From positions 34,283-98,282 of the forward strand of contig JALONL010000018.1 of assembly GCA_025454955.1 (NCBI GenBank): a DNA stretch of 64,000 nt. Direction: 5' to 3'. The notes under the pieces were generated by a model. That model searched no databases. It was not told the DNA's origin and was given only the letters and a program-made list of their open reading frames with translations. This document shows positions 9,093-16,574 of the stretch, piece by piece (within the stretch, counting starts at the first letter, position 1; every line of letters starts with the position of its first letter). Position numbers and translations under genes: made by a program. The DNA is from Bacteroidia bacterium. Its GTDB lineage: Bacteria > Bacteroidota > Bacteroidia > Palsa-965.

Positions 9093-9482
9093 TTATACAA
9101 AAAGCAAAATCAATTTACCTGCTGCTGCTTTGCAAACAGCCCTGCATCCCACAAAAAAAATATAGAAGAGATAAAAGAAACCACGTTCGCGCGGGAGAAA
9201 GAGGTGTGCGTATTGCGGCCGTGTTTCGAGTATGGCGCTCATGAGCAGGAGTTTTTGCCTCAGTAAACCGTTGGGCATGGAAAGCGCAGCCGCACTGTCG
9301 AGCAGGGGCAGCAGCCAGGGGCGGCGAAAGGCAAGCGATACTATTTTTTTGTCGCGCGTGCCGGCCTGTGTGTCATCGCGCATGCTTATGGCTTTTGCAT
9401 ACAGCGCAATGCTGGTGGCATCGGGCGTTTGGCCGTTTAAGAGGTAGCGGCTTGTAATTTCGGCTTCCTGCTGGGGAGTCAT
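9093..9482 (-). CDS. Small hypothetical protein
   Basis: A 129-residue protein not recognised as a family member. The first 95 residues are mostly helical and charged (MTPQQEAEITSRYLL, then a segment rich in Leu/Ala with DSAAALSMPNG). The last 30 residues turn hydrophobic and cysteine-containing and could be a membrane helix or simply read-through into non-conserved sequence. The ATG overlaps the stop of the upstream DUF2304 gene (ATGA), which supports it as a real translated gene coupled to that membrane protein. It ends just before the bidirectional terminator. Confidence 0.6.
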   Translation of the reverse strand: MTPQQEAEITSRYLLNGQTPDATSIALYAKAISMRDDTQAGTRDKKIVSLAFRRPWLLPLLDSAAALSMPNGLLRQKLLLMSAILETRPQYAHLFLPRERGFFYLFYIFFVGCRAVCKAAAGKLILLFV

Positions 9483-9826
9483 TTTTCTTTTTGCTTTCGC
9501 ATTTCCTCGCGCAGCAGTGCCATGTCCTGAGCCAGCCTTTTATTTTGCTCCTGCAGTTTCGACACTACCACCGAGAGGTGAAGCAGGTAAATGAGAATGG
9601 CAAAAATGGCTCCTGTAAAAACGAGGTTGGGCGGATCGAATACGCCAATGAAATCGGCAATTACTTCGAGGCCCTGCCGCCAGAATGCAAAGGCAATAAG
9701 CAATGCCGAGCATACAATCCAGATAATGGCGTACTCTTCGCGCAGCCGTCCGCGGTAAATAAGCCGGGCAATAAATGCGAGAAATGCAAAACTGGCAATG
9801 ATGGCAAGCAGTTGAACCCGTTCCAT
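9479..9826 (-). CDS. DUF2304 family membrane protein
   Basis: A 115-residue protein with three predicted membrane helices (about residues 5-22, 32-50 and 68-88), the motif REEYAIIWI typical of DUF2304 between helices one and two, and a charged coiled-coil-like C-terminal tail (QEQNKRLAQDMALLREEMRK). DUF2304 proteins are often found near polysaccharide or glycosyltransferase genes, but no such genes are adjacent here. It overlaps the hypothetical gene downstream by four bases. Confidence 0.8.
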   Translation of the reverse strand: MERVQLLAIIASFAFLAFIARLIYRGRLREEYAIIWIVCSALLIAFAFWRQGLEVIADFIGVFDPPNLVFTGAIFAILIYLLHLSVVVSKLQEQNKRLAQDMALLREEMRKQKEK

Positions 9827-9881
9827 ACTTGTTGCTGAGGTTGATATGCAAACCTAATCATTTGCCCCGAAGCCGCAAACA

Positions 9882-10475
9882 CTACCGGCTTTCGTTCCAG
9901 GTTTTATACACCTCCTGCTGCACCGGCCTGAATGGCGGAATACGACGCAGCGGCTCGCATTCTTCGAGTGTATGATACAATTCCGATGGCAACTGCTGGT
10001 AAAGTTCGGTGCCTTTGGTTTTCCAGTGTATCATGTCGTCGCTTACGTCTTTCACAATTTTGCCCGGATTTCCCACCACTACTTTTCGCGCCGGAATTAC
10101 TGTATCGGCTGCAATAAATGTGAGTGCGCCCACAATGCATTCGTCGCCCACCACTACGTTATCCATTACCACGGCATTCATCCCAATCAGGCAATTTCGT
10201 CCGATGGTTGCTCCGTGAATAATGGCCCCGTGACCGATATGCGCTGCTTCATGCAGCCGCACCGTTACGCCCGGAAACATGTGTATGGTGCAGTTTTCCT
10301 GCACATTGCAGCCATCGTCGATGATGATTTGTCCCCAGTCGCCGCGAATGGCTGCGCCCGGGCCTACATATACATTGCGGCCGATGATGACATTGCCGGT
10401 AACGGCTGCCTGCGGGTGAATGAAGGAGGATTCGTGAACTACGGGGCGGTATCCGTTAAATGAGTAGCATGACAT
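9882..10475 (-). CDS. Gamma-carbonic-anhydrase-like / PaaY-type hexapeptide-repeat protein
   Basis: A 197-residue left-handed beta-helix protein. Hexapeptide repeats run from about residue 15 to 145 (IIGRNVYVGPGAAIRGD, VIVGD-type turns). The three zinc-ligand histidine positions of the gamma-CA family are visible as HMF near residue 65 and HIGHGAIIHGA near 82-92. A C-terminal helical part follows. Members act either as gamma carbonic anhydrases or as PaaY-like thioesterase/hydrolase proteins; the sequence alone does not separate these. The start region adjoins the palindromic repeat cluster at 10496-10751. Confidence 0.85.
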   Translation of the reverse strand: MSCYSFNGYRPVVHESSFIHPQAAVTGNVIIGRNVYVGPGAAIRGDWGQIIIDDGCNVQENCTIHMFPGVTVRLHEAAHIGHGAIIHGATIGRNCLIGMNAVVMDNVVVGDECIVGALTFIAADTVIPARKVVVGNPGKIVKDVSDDMIHWKTKGTELYQQLPSELYHTLEECEPLRRIPPFRPVQQEVYKTWNESR

Positions 10476-10495
10476 TTTTGAGGTATTTGAGTGAT

Positions 10496-10751
10496 GTGGC
10501 TTCGACAGGCTCAGCCACCGGGTTTGCGGTGTGCTTTGACTCGGTGGCTTCGACGGGCTCAGCCACCGGTTTGCGGGTGTGTTTGAATTCGGTGGCTTCG
10601 ACAGGCTCAGCCACCAACAGGCTCAGCCACCAACAGGTTCAGCCACCGGGTTTGCTGGTGTGTTTGAGTCAGGTGGCTGAGCTTGTCGAAGCCACCGGAG
10701 GACGCAAACACAGGAATTTCCCCGGTGCCTGAGCTTGTCGAAGGCACCGGG
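10496..10751. repeat. Cluster of palindromic GGTGGCTTCGACAGGCTCAGCCACC repeats
   Basis: Three near-identical 24-26-base units at 10496-10519, 10543-10568 and 10591-10615, then two shortened copies of the right half (10616-10631, 10632-10648). An inverted unit follows at 10672-10697, and a related inverted unit with GGTGCC ends at 10721-10751. Each full unit can fold on itself (GGTGGCT with AGCCACC flanking TCGACAGGC). Spacers resemble each other (TTTGCGGTGTG, TTTGCGGGTGTG, TTTGCTGGTGTG), so the unit amplified together with its spacer. The cluster lies between the PaaY-like gene and hflX, both minus strand, and could act as a terminator or RNA-stability element. Confidence 0.85.
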
Positions 10752-10764
10752 TACTCAGTGCATT

Positions 10765-11967
10765 TCAGCTAAAGTATTCAAACTGGTCATACGGATGACG
10801 TTTGGCGTGAATGGTTTTTACTTCTCGAAAAAGGAGTTGGCGGAATTCATCTACGTTTTCCTTGTTGGCGGCGGAGATGAAGATGCACGGGTCGTTGAGT
10901 TTGCTCATCCAGCTTTTCTGCAACTCGGCCAGCGAGAGATTCTGGCGGGCGGTGGGGTCGAGCGGATCGGCTTCGTGGGCGTTTTCGCGGTAGGCATCTA
11001 TTTTGTTGAACACAAGAATAGTGCGTTTGTCTTTCGCGCCAATTTCGGCCAGCGTTTCGTGTACTACGTTGAGCTGGTCTTCAAACTGCGGATGTGAAAT
11101 GTCGACTACGTGCAGCAGAATGTCGGCTTCGCGGGTTTCGTCGAGGGTTGATTTGAACGACTCTACCAACTGGTGCGGGAGTTTACGTATAAACCCTACC
11201 GTATCGGAAAGCAGAAAAGGTAAATTGCCCACCACCACTTTGCGCACCGTAGTGTCGAGTGTGGCGAAGAGTTTGTTTTCGGCAAACACATTCGATTTCG
11301 ACACGAGGTTCATAATGGTTGATTTGCCTACGTTGGTGTATCCCACCAATGCCACGCGCACTAATTCGCCACGGCTTTTGCGCTGTGTGGCCATTTGCCG
11401 GTCTATTTCCTTCAACTCTTCCTTTAGAGCCGAAATGCGGTTGCGTACAATACGGCGGTCGGTTTCAATTTCCTTTTCGCCCGATCCGCCGCGGGTGCCT
11501 GTGCCGCCGCGCTGTCGTTCGAGGTGAGTCCACATGCCGGCGAGACGGGGCAGCAGGTATTGCCAGCGTGCCAGTTCCACCTGCGCTTTGGCGTGTGCCG
11601 TGCGTGCGCGTCCGGCGAAAATGTCGAGAATGAGCAGGTTGCGGTCAATTACACGCCGGGCCAGTTCCTTTTCCAGGTTGCGCTGCTGCGAGGGCGAAAG
11701 CTCGTCGTCGAAAATTACAAGATCAATTTCGTTGGCCTCGATATACGTCTTCACCTCGGCCACCTTTCCCGAGCCAATATGCGTGCGCGGATCAGGGTGA
11801 TCCATTTTCTGGGTATAGCGTTTCACCGGCTGCACACCGGCTGTTTCGGCCAGAAAAGCCAGTTCGTCGAGATATTCCTTTACCAGTTCGTCGGGCTGGC
11901 GTTTTTCGCTTACGCCAATTAATACTGCCCGCTGCCCGGAACGGACAGTAGTTAATGATTCAATCAA
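10765..11967 (-). CDS. hflX: GTPase HflX
   Basis: Ribosome-associated GTPase that splits stalled or heat-damaged 70S ribosomes in better-studied bacteria. The 400-residue protein has the N-terminal HflX domain (about 20-190, with the RPQDEL-like start and the glycine-rich RQRGGTGTRGGSGEKEIE linker) and a G domain. G-domain motifs are G1 GYTNVGKST near residue 209, G3 DTVGFIRKLP, and G4 NKID near 315. A short C-terminal tail follows the last motif. It has its own -7 element upstream. No hfq or other hfl genes are adjacent. Confidence 0.95.
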   Translation of the reverse strand: MIESLTTVRSGQRAVLIGVSEKRQPDELVKEYLDELAFLAETAGVQPVKRYTQKMDHPDPRTHIGSGKVAEVKTYIEANEIDLVIFDDELSPSQQRNLEKELARRVIDRNLLILDIFAGRARTAHAKAQVELARWQYLLPRLAGMWTHLERQRGGTGTRGGSGEKEIETDRRIVRNRISALKEELKEIDRQMATQRKSRGELVRVALVGYTNVGKSTIMNLVSKSNVFAENKLFATLDTTVRKVVVGNLPFLLSDTVGFIRKLPHQLVESFKSTLDETREADILLHVVDISHPQFEDQLNVVHETLAEIGAKDKRTILVFNKIDAYRENAHEADPLDPTARQNLSLAELQKSWMSKLNDPCIFISAANKENVDEFRQLLFREVKTIHAKRHPYDQFEYFS

Positions 11968-11994
11968 TGAAATTCAGTTGTTAATTTATTCACA

Positions 11995-12002
11995 CAAAAG
12001 TA
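11995..12002 (-). promoter_or_regulatory. Candidate -7 element for hflX
   Basis: Minus strand reads TACTTTTG (TAnnTTTG), 27 nt upstream of the hflX ATG. No TTTG sits at the ideal 19-bp distance; the nearest is 12 bp upstream. Confidence 0.35.
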
Positions 12003-12031
12003 CTGTGAATAAGGCAAATGACGAAGAAAAA

Positions 12032-13300
12032 CTAAAGCGGCCGACGATATAGTGATACGTTCTGAAAAGTTTCTTTCTCGCGATACAGATACCAGATCCA
12101 GCCGGCATGTACACAAATATTTTTGGGGTATGGAAATTCCAGACTGATTTCCGCACCCAGACTGCCGTCTGTTAAATTAATTTTTCGCAAAGTCGAATTA
12201 TTGCCATTGTTGAAGAGCAGGTAAGCCTGTTGGGTAATGTGGTCTATTATCACTTTGTCCGGCCGGTTGTGGGTTTGACTCACGGGCATTTTAAACGTGC
12301 GGATAAATGATGCCTGGCTGTCGTAAACATACGTATCTCCGGTACACAGATCGAATATATAAATAGTATCATTAATGATATGCAGACTGGCTGCCACGGG
12401 GTTTTTGTAAAGAATGGCTGCGGCAAAATAAGGATCAGATTTAAGCAGAAAACTAATTGCCTGGCTGCCCATTCCCGATTCCATGATACGCTCGTGGTTT
12501 AGCCTTCTGTGTGCTTCATCTTCATACATTGAGGTGCGAACCGAATCAGTAATTGTAAGAAGTTTTTCTCTTTTTTTAGTGGACAGATTGAGTGCGGTGT
12601 AATCAACAGATAATTGTTCGGGGGAATAATTTTCATAGAAGTAATAAATGCCATTTTGTGCGGTTAAAGGCAGAAGATTGTTGCGGAATGCTTCCAGTGT
12701 GGATTCCTGAAATAACACATGTATTCCTGTTTCATCTTTAAGCAAGTCAATTTGCAATGTCTGATAAGAGCAGATAACATGCACATTGCCAAAAGCATCG
12801 GTAAACAAACTCTTGGCGGGGTAGGGAACCGGAACCGATTTTACAGTTGTATATGTACTGTCAAGAACAAGTAACGTTGATTTATCCGGCGAATCTTTAT
12901 AGCCCAGAATAAGACTGTAATTACCTGAAAAAGCAAAATCGAGTACCTGATATGTTTTTGATTCGAAAACTATCACCGATTGGTCAGAAATCATTACCTC
13001 GTTCAGCTGAATGTTTCGCGGCTTTAATTTTATTACACCTGATAGCGATTTTACCGGAAGTTCGGTTTGTATATAATTTATATGCGAAATTCTAAGCAGC
13101 GAATCGTTCCCGGAAATTGTAATGCTGAATTTTCCCAGCGAATCGGAAATAGCAAGCTGGTTGCCCGGAACAGTCACAATCTGAGCCCCGGCAATGTTTT
13201 CGGAGTTTACCGCATCTTTTAGCAAACCGCTTACGGTTTGCCCGAAGAGTGTAAATGGTAATAAAGCAAGCAGAAGGAGTAACGTTTTTCTTTTGTGCAT
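12032..13300 (-). CDS. Exported beta-propeller protein with carboxypeptidase-regulatory-like domain
   Basis: A 422-residue protein with a signal peptide ending LFGQ. It is followed by a carboxypeptidase-regulatory-like (CarbopepD_reg_2) domain at about residues 24-100 (VSGLLKDAVNSENIAGAQI), and then about 300 residues with repeated short beta segments resembling a six-bladed propeller (6-bladed/NHL-like proteins of Bacteroidota). The ATG at 13300 is preferred over 13318 because it starts directly at the basic n-region MHKRK. The C-terminal motif HAGWIWYLYRE is also found, mutated, in a fossil fragment 80-180 bases upstream, showing that a paralogue once stood there. Function unknown. Confidence 0.75.
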   Translation of the reverse strand: MHKRKTLLLLLALLPFTLFGQTVSGLLKDAVNSENIAGAQIVTVPGNQLAISDSLGKFSITISGNDSLLRISHINYIQTELPVKSLSGVIKLKPRNIQLNEVMISDQSVIVFESKTYQVLDFAFSGNYSLILGYKDSPDKSTLLVLDSTYTTVKSVPVPYPAKSLFTDAFGNVHVICSYQTLQIDLLKDETGIHVLFQESTLEAFRNNLLPLTAQNGIYYFYENYSPEQLSVDYTALNLSTKKREKLLTITDSVRTSMYEDEAHRRLNHERIMESGMGSQAISFLLKSDPYFAAAILYKNPVAASLHIINDTIYIFDLCTGDTYVYDSQASFIRTFKMPVSQTHNRPDKVIIDHITQQAYLLFNNGNNSTLRKINLTDGSLGAEISLEFPYPKNICVHAGWIWYLYREKETFQNVSLYRRPL

Positions 13301-13398
13301 ATCTGTGCAGGTAAACAATATGCAGACGCGCTTTTTCTAAAATTCCATAAATCTAAAATAATTGACTGTAAATGAAAATTTTAGATCGTGCAAAGGCC

Positions 13399-13491
13399 TT
13401 ACACCGGCTGCCGGTAAAGTGTGGCGTGTTCATCGGTTTCGCGAGTGCGGTACAAAAACCATATCCAGCCATTGTGTATGCGTTTTTTTTT
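13399..13491 (-). pseudogene. 3' fossil of a paralogue of the neighbouring propeller gene
   Basis: Translated on the minus strand this stretch gives RIHNGWIWFLYRTRETDE...ATLYRQPV and a stop. It aligns without gaps to the C-terminal 25 residues of the protein at 12032-13300 (VHAGWIWYLYREKETF...VSLYRRPL). Upstream of it the frame dissolves into poly-Lys codons and a terminator, so only about 28 codons survive. The best reading is the remnant of a tandem duplicate deleted down to its last codons. Confidence 0.7.
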
Positions 13492-13504
13492 GCGTAAAAA
13501 AAGC

Positions 13505-13537
13505 AAACCGGCAGCAATAAATGGTTGCTGCCGGTTT
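13505..13537 (-). terminator. Terminator of the cytochrome genes
   Basis: A 13-bp perfect stem (13505-13517 with 13525-13537, 7-nt loop). On the minus strand it is followed by a run of T, directly downstream of the cytochrome c stop at 13563. Confidence 0.75.
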
Positions 13538-13562
13538 TTAAGTGGACGGGTGTGTAAGCCGC

Positions 13563-13895
13563 CTATTTTTTTAATGTTTGCAGATATTCTGCCAGCGAAT
13601 CTATTTCGGCGGGTGTGAGTTCGTCTTTGTAGGCGCGCATGGCTTTGCGGCCGTTGGCAATAATGGCTGCGGCTCCGGCTTTGTCGAGGGTGCTTGTGCT
13701 TAAATCAACAGCACCACCTATTGCGGCTTTGCCATCGTTTCCATGGCAGGCCACACATTTTTCGCCGAAAATGGTTTTTCCGCTCACTGCCTGTGTGGCC
13801 GCCGGCTGCGTATTGCCGCCCTGTCCGGCGTTTTCCGAACCGCATGAGGCCATGCACAAGGCCATAAATAATGCGCCTGCTGAAAGTAATTTCAT
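13563..13895 (-). CDS. Lipoprotein class I cytochrome c
   Basis: A small mono-haem c-type cytochrome of about 110 residues, carried by a lipoprotein anchor (signal ending MASC, Cys18) and a Gln/Thr/Ala-rich linker. The haem-binding CVACH is at 47-51 and the distal Met is probably Met86 (GRKAMRAY). It is expected at the periplasmic face as an electron carrier. The ATG at 13895 begins a standard lipoprotein signal; ATGs at 13904 and 13925 are also in frame, the last overlapping the upstream gene. The upstream neighbour is a cytochrome b-like membrane protein, so the two may form one redox unit. Confidence 0.88.
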   Translation of the reverse strand: MKLLSAGALFMALCMASCGSENAGQGGNTQPAATQAVSGKTIFGEKCVACHGNDGKAAIGGAVDLSTSTLDKAGAAAIIANGRKAMRAYKDELTPAEIDSLAEYLQTLKK

Positions 13896-13905
13896 ACGCA
13901 GCATA

Positions 13906-14364
13906 TTAAAACCAGCCACGGGCAATGCCTTCGGCGCGGAAGGGCCAGGGAATCATGGCGAGAATGAGAAGCAAACCAAGCAGGAACCAGATGGCGGTGC
14001 GTTTGTGCTTAACCACATCGCTGGTGGCACGTTTGGCCGATGCGCTGCCAATGGTTACAAACACAATGGCCACTACCATGCCCAGCAAATGTTCGAGCGC
14101 AAAAAAGCGGAGTGCGGGATTTTTCATGGCTTTGCCAAAGTCGTTGAGTGCTTCGGATACCGTGGGGCTTACAAAGTAGAGAATCAGACCAATCACCAAC
14201 TGCAGGTGGACGCTGATTACGGTAAATGTAGCCAGCTTGCGGTCGAGCGGCTGATAGGGTTTGTTGCCTAACCAGCCTGCAAGGGCTTTGAATCCGGCAA
14301 AAATGAGCAGAAGCAGTGCCACCCAGCGCAGTCCGCTGTGAGCATGATCGAGAGCTGAATACAT
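13906..14364 (-). CDS. Four-helix membrane protein, cytochrome b-like
   Basis: A 152-residue integral membrane protein with four predicted helices (about residues 13-32, 46-66, 86-106 and 122-140). Histidines placed at helix ends or within helices (DHAHSGLRW at 6-14, SVHLQLVIG near 52, LEHLLGM near 92, KHKRTAIW near 118) suggest bis-His haem ligation, as in cytochrome b-type proteins annotated this way in Bacteroidota. It precedes the cytochrome c gene by a few bases on the same strand. Haem binding is inferred only from the His pattern. Confidence 0.7.
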   Translation of the reverse strand: MYSALDHAHSGLRWVALLLLIFAGFKALAGWLGNKPYQPLDRKLATFTVISVHLQLVIGLILYFVSPTVSEALNDFGKAMKNPALRFFALEHLLGMVVAIVFVTIGSASAKRATSDVVKHKRTAIWFLLGLLLILAMIPWPFRAEGIARGWF

Positions 14365-14441
14365 AACAAGCGTTTTTTTGGTGTTTCAAAAGTAATGAAA
14401 ACCTGCCTTGTGCAACCTGCCCTTAATTGCTTTTAATATAT

Positions 14442-16061
14442 CTATTCTGAATGGCTGTGTTTATCGGTAATTTGATTAATCTCTTTAAAACTTGAAAGTA
14501 TATCTTCAGCATGACCGCCAGCAAGCTTTTTCTGATTTCTGTGCATGGCAATATCTTCAAGAAATGATAAGCATCTTGTTGCCAGATCAAATCCCTGAAC
14601 AGTTCTGGCTTCACGAATGAAACAATAGAAACCTTGTGCGCTTCGGGCTTGCCACATTTGGATTAAATAGTTATATTCTTCTTTAGTTACTAATAGTTCT
14701 ACCCATCTATGTTTATTAAATCGTGGTCGTTCAGTTCGTCCTTCCTGGGGTTGCAAATAGCCTTCGCCTGTTTTATCACTCACATATCTTTTTTGATTTT
14801 TAAGTCTTGCACGAATTCCTTCGCCTGACTCCCGTTTTTGATCCAGTGTTTTGAATAAACCGGGAATTTTTTTTGATCTGTCACGCGCATCATCAACTTC
14901 AACTTTTGTGAATTTTTCTTGTTCTTTAGTTAATACAGCACCACGATCATCGGAGTCAAATATAAAATCAGCTTCACGTTGTCTATCCTGTGGCTTCAAA
15001 TCTTTGCCCATTTCATACGCTAAATATGGATCCTCATTCTGATACTCCAGACTCTTATCAGCCATTACCAAATGCCCCGAATTATCAATCTTTCTGTCGG
15101 TGTTACACCAAACTTCCAGCCTGATTGCATAGTGACTTTGCCGAGTTCTTCTGTCAGGCATTTGAGATAAGTCTCTGTTGATTATCGGATTGTCTCTTTC
15201 GTTGGAGAATGAAAATGTATCCTCGCGTATAAATAAATCTTCTCCGGCCACATCTTTATGATTTATTTCATTCACCAAAAACCATCTGTAAATGTGTTCC
15301 CCTCTTTTGTCATAATCACCAACCATTTCCTGATTGGGGCCGCGTCTGGATCGGAGTCGTTTATTTGGGTCAACATCTAATTGATCTTGTTCGGTTACTT
15401 CATCTTTTTCTTCCCCATTCATAATTGAATTGCCTGCTTTTTTCACCAGATGTGTAAGCCCGTGAACATTAGCAGGTTTTCTTTGAATAATGAAGGGATG
15501 GTTTGCCAGTGTATGAATAGAGTTCCCCTGAATAGTGCCTTGTATTGCTGGATTTTCTTCAAGAATGCCTGATTTGTCCTCCTCGTCTGTTTGCATGACA
15601 TTCTTTTTCATTTGCACAGAAGGTATAGTCAGGTTCTGCATCTGTTGTGCCCCGTTCCCTGCTTCGGAAGTTGAATTTTTGTTATGTGCCGGGGATAAAT
15701 CAATCTGACCATTGGGAGCAAAGGTACAGGCGTTAAATTGAGCAGGGTGCGAATTATGGAACGGTTTTCTGACTATGCCAATTGAAGTGTCGGGTGAAAT
15801 TTCGATGCCGGAATTTACCTTATCAGGCATATCGGATTTATTTTCCTTTCGTTGGGCAGGAGCAATGTAACTGCTTTCTTTTATGTTCGGGCTGGGTAAT
15901 GCTATGCCGGTTCCGTGATGATAAACAGGATTAATTTGGGGTATTACAGTTGCCTTCAATTGCTTTGGCGCTGATTGATAATTGGTGTCAGAATGATTTT
16001 GACCTGAAAAATGATCTGCTGCTGCACGGCCTTTATTTTCAAATGTGTTTATTTCGTACAT
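14442..16061 (-). CDS. DUF4157-like protein with lost HExxH motif; putative eCIS-type cargo relic
   Basis: A 539-residue protein that is markedly more AT-rich than its neighbours. Residues 71-152 follow the order of motifs I associate with DUF4157, the domain common in cargo of extracellular contractile injection systems: RKENKSDMPDKVNSGIE (71-87), NSHPAQFNA (103-111), GQIDLSP (118-124), SEAGNGAQQ (132-140), PSVQMK (147-152). In the canonical domain the fourth block is HEAWHVVQQ; here both zinc-ligand histidines are gone and only the Glu remains. An IIQRK segment at 191-195 also fits such proteins. The C-terminal 300 residues are charged, lack a signal peptide and match nothing I know. No contractile-injection genes are in the window. 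Function unknown. Confidence 0.65.
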   Translation of the reverse strand: MYEINTFENKGRAAADHFSGQNHSDTNYQSAPKQLKATVIPQINPVYHHGTGIALPSPNIKESSYIAPAQRKENKSDMPDKVNSGIEISPDTSIGIVRKPFHNSHPAQFNACTFAPNGQIDLSPAHNKNSTSEAGNGAQQMQNLTIPSVQMKKNVMQTDEEDKSGILEENPAIQGTIQGNSIHTLANHPFIIQRKPANVHGLTHLVKKAGNSIMNGEEKDEVTEQDQLDVDPNKRLRSRRGPNQEMVGDYDKRGEHIYRWFLVNEINHKDVAGEDLFIREDTFSFSNERDNPIINRDLSQMPDRRTRQSHYAIRLEVWCNTDRKIDNSGHLVMADKSLEYQNEDPYLAYEMGKDLKPQDRQREADFIFDSDDRGAVLTKEQEKFTKVEVDDARDRSKKIPGLFKTLDQKRESGEGIRARLKNQKRYVSDKTGEGYLQPQEGRTERPRFNKHRWVELLVTKEEYNYLIQMWQARSAQGFYCFIREARTVQGFDLATRCLSFLEDIAMHRNQKKLAGGHAEDILSSFKEINQITDKHSHSE

Positions 16062-16574
16062 GTATGTTACTGTTCTGGAGAATAGATGTAGAATTTTAAT
16101 GACAATTTAGCAATTAGATATTTGCAATAATATTTTTTTATTCAATGAAAATGAAATATTTTCCTCGACTAAATACTACTGAACTTTCAGTCAACAGAAT
16201 TATGCGAAAAAACTGCTTGTTTCGGATATATATAAATGATTTCTTTGAACAACGTGAGTGTGTTTATGCTTCATATACTGGTTTTGTTATGACTCATTCT
16301 CATCATCCGGTACTGTTTTTTGCCAGTCGTAAGTTCATGCTGAATCACAGAAACTGATAGAATATCTTGTCTGGAAAAAATGAACTTACATTAATTCAAA
16401 AACTAAGTTTAAGCCAACTTAGCGCGGAAACGCAAGTAAATCAATCTATTCGACTGTATAGAAACAGGAAATTATGCTTGAAATAAACCGCTATTCAGCC
16501 TCCTCAACCGTTCGTGTTGAGCATGGCGAAACACCACGAAATAATGATACATTTGTTTCTTTCTCAACCATACT
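16062..16574. other. AT-rich intergenic region
   Basis: About 510 bases between divergent genes, clearly more AT-rich than the amidohydrolase genes that follow and similar to the DUF4157-like gene. A TACATTTG -7-like octamer sits at 16548-16555, 19 nt before the next start. No RNA gene, repeat or convincing coding frame was seen; a 70-codon plus-strand frame at 16145-16357 lacks coding character. Confidence 0.5.
16548..16555 (+). promoter_or_regulatory. Candidate -7 element for the amidohydrolase genes
   Basis: TACATTTG fits TAnnTTTG, 19 nt before the ATG at 16575; no well-spaced -33 TTTG was found. Confidence 0.35.

Noticed and set aside
10496..10751. CRISPR array
   Set aside because: Units are palindromic, occur in both orientations and partially, and spacers are similar to each other; no cas genes nearby.
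13505..13537. Small RNA gene
   Set aside because: The hairpin is explained as the terminator of the cytochrome genes.
16145..16357. A 70-codon plus-strand frame in the AT-rich gap
   Set aside because: No coding bias, no promoter or ribosome site, no recognisable protein.
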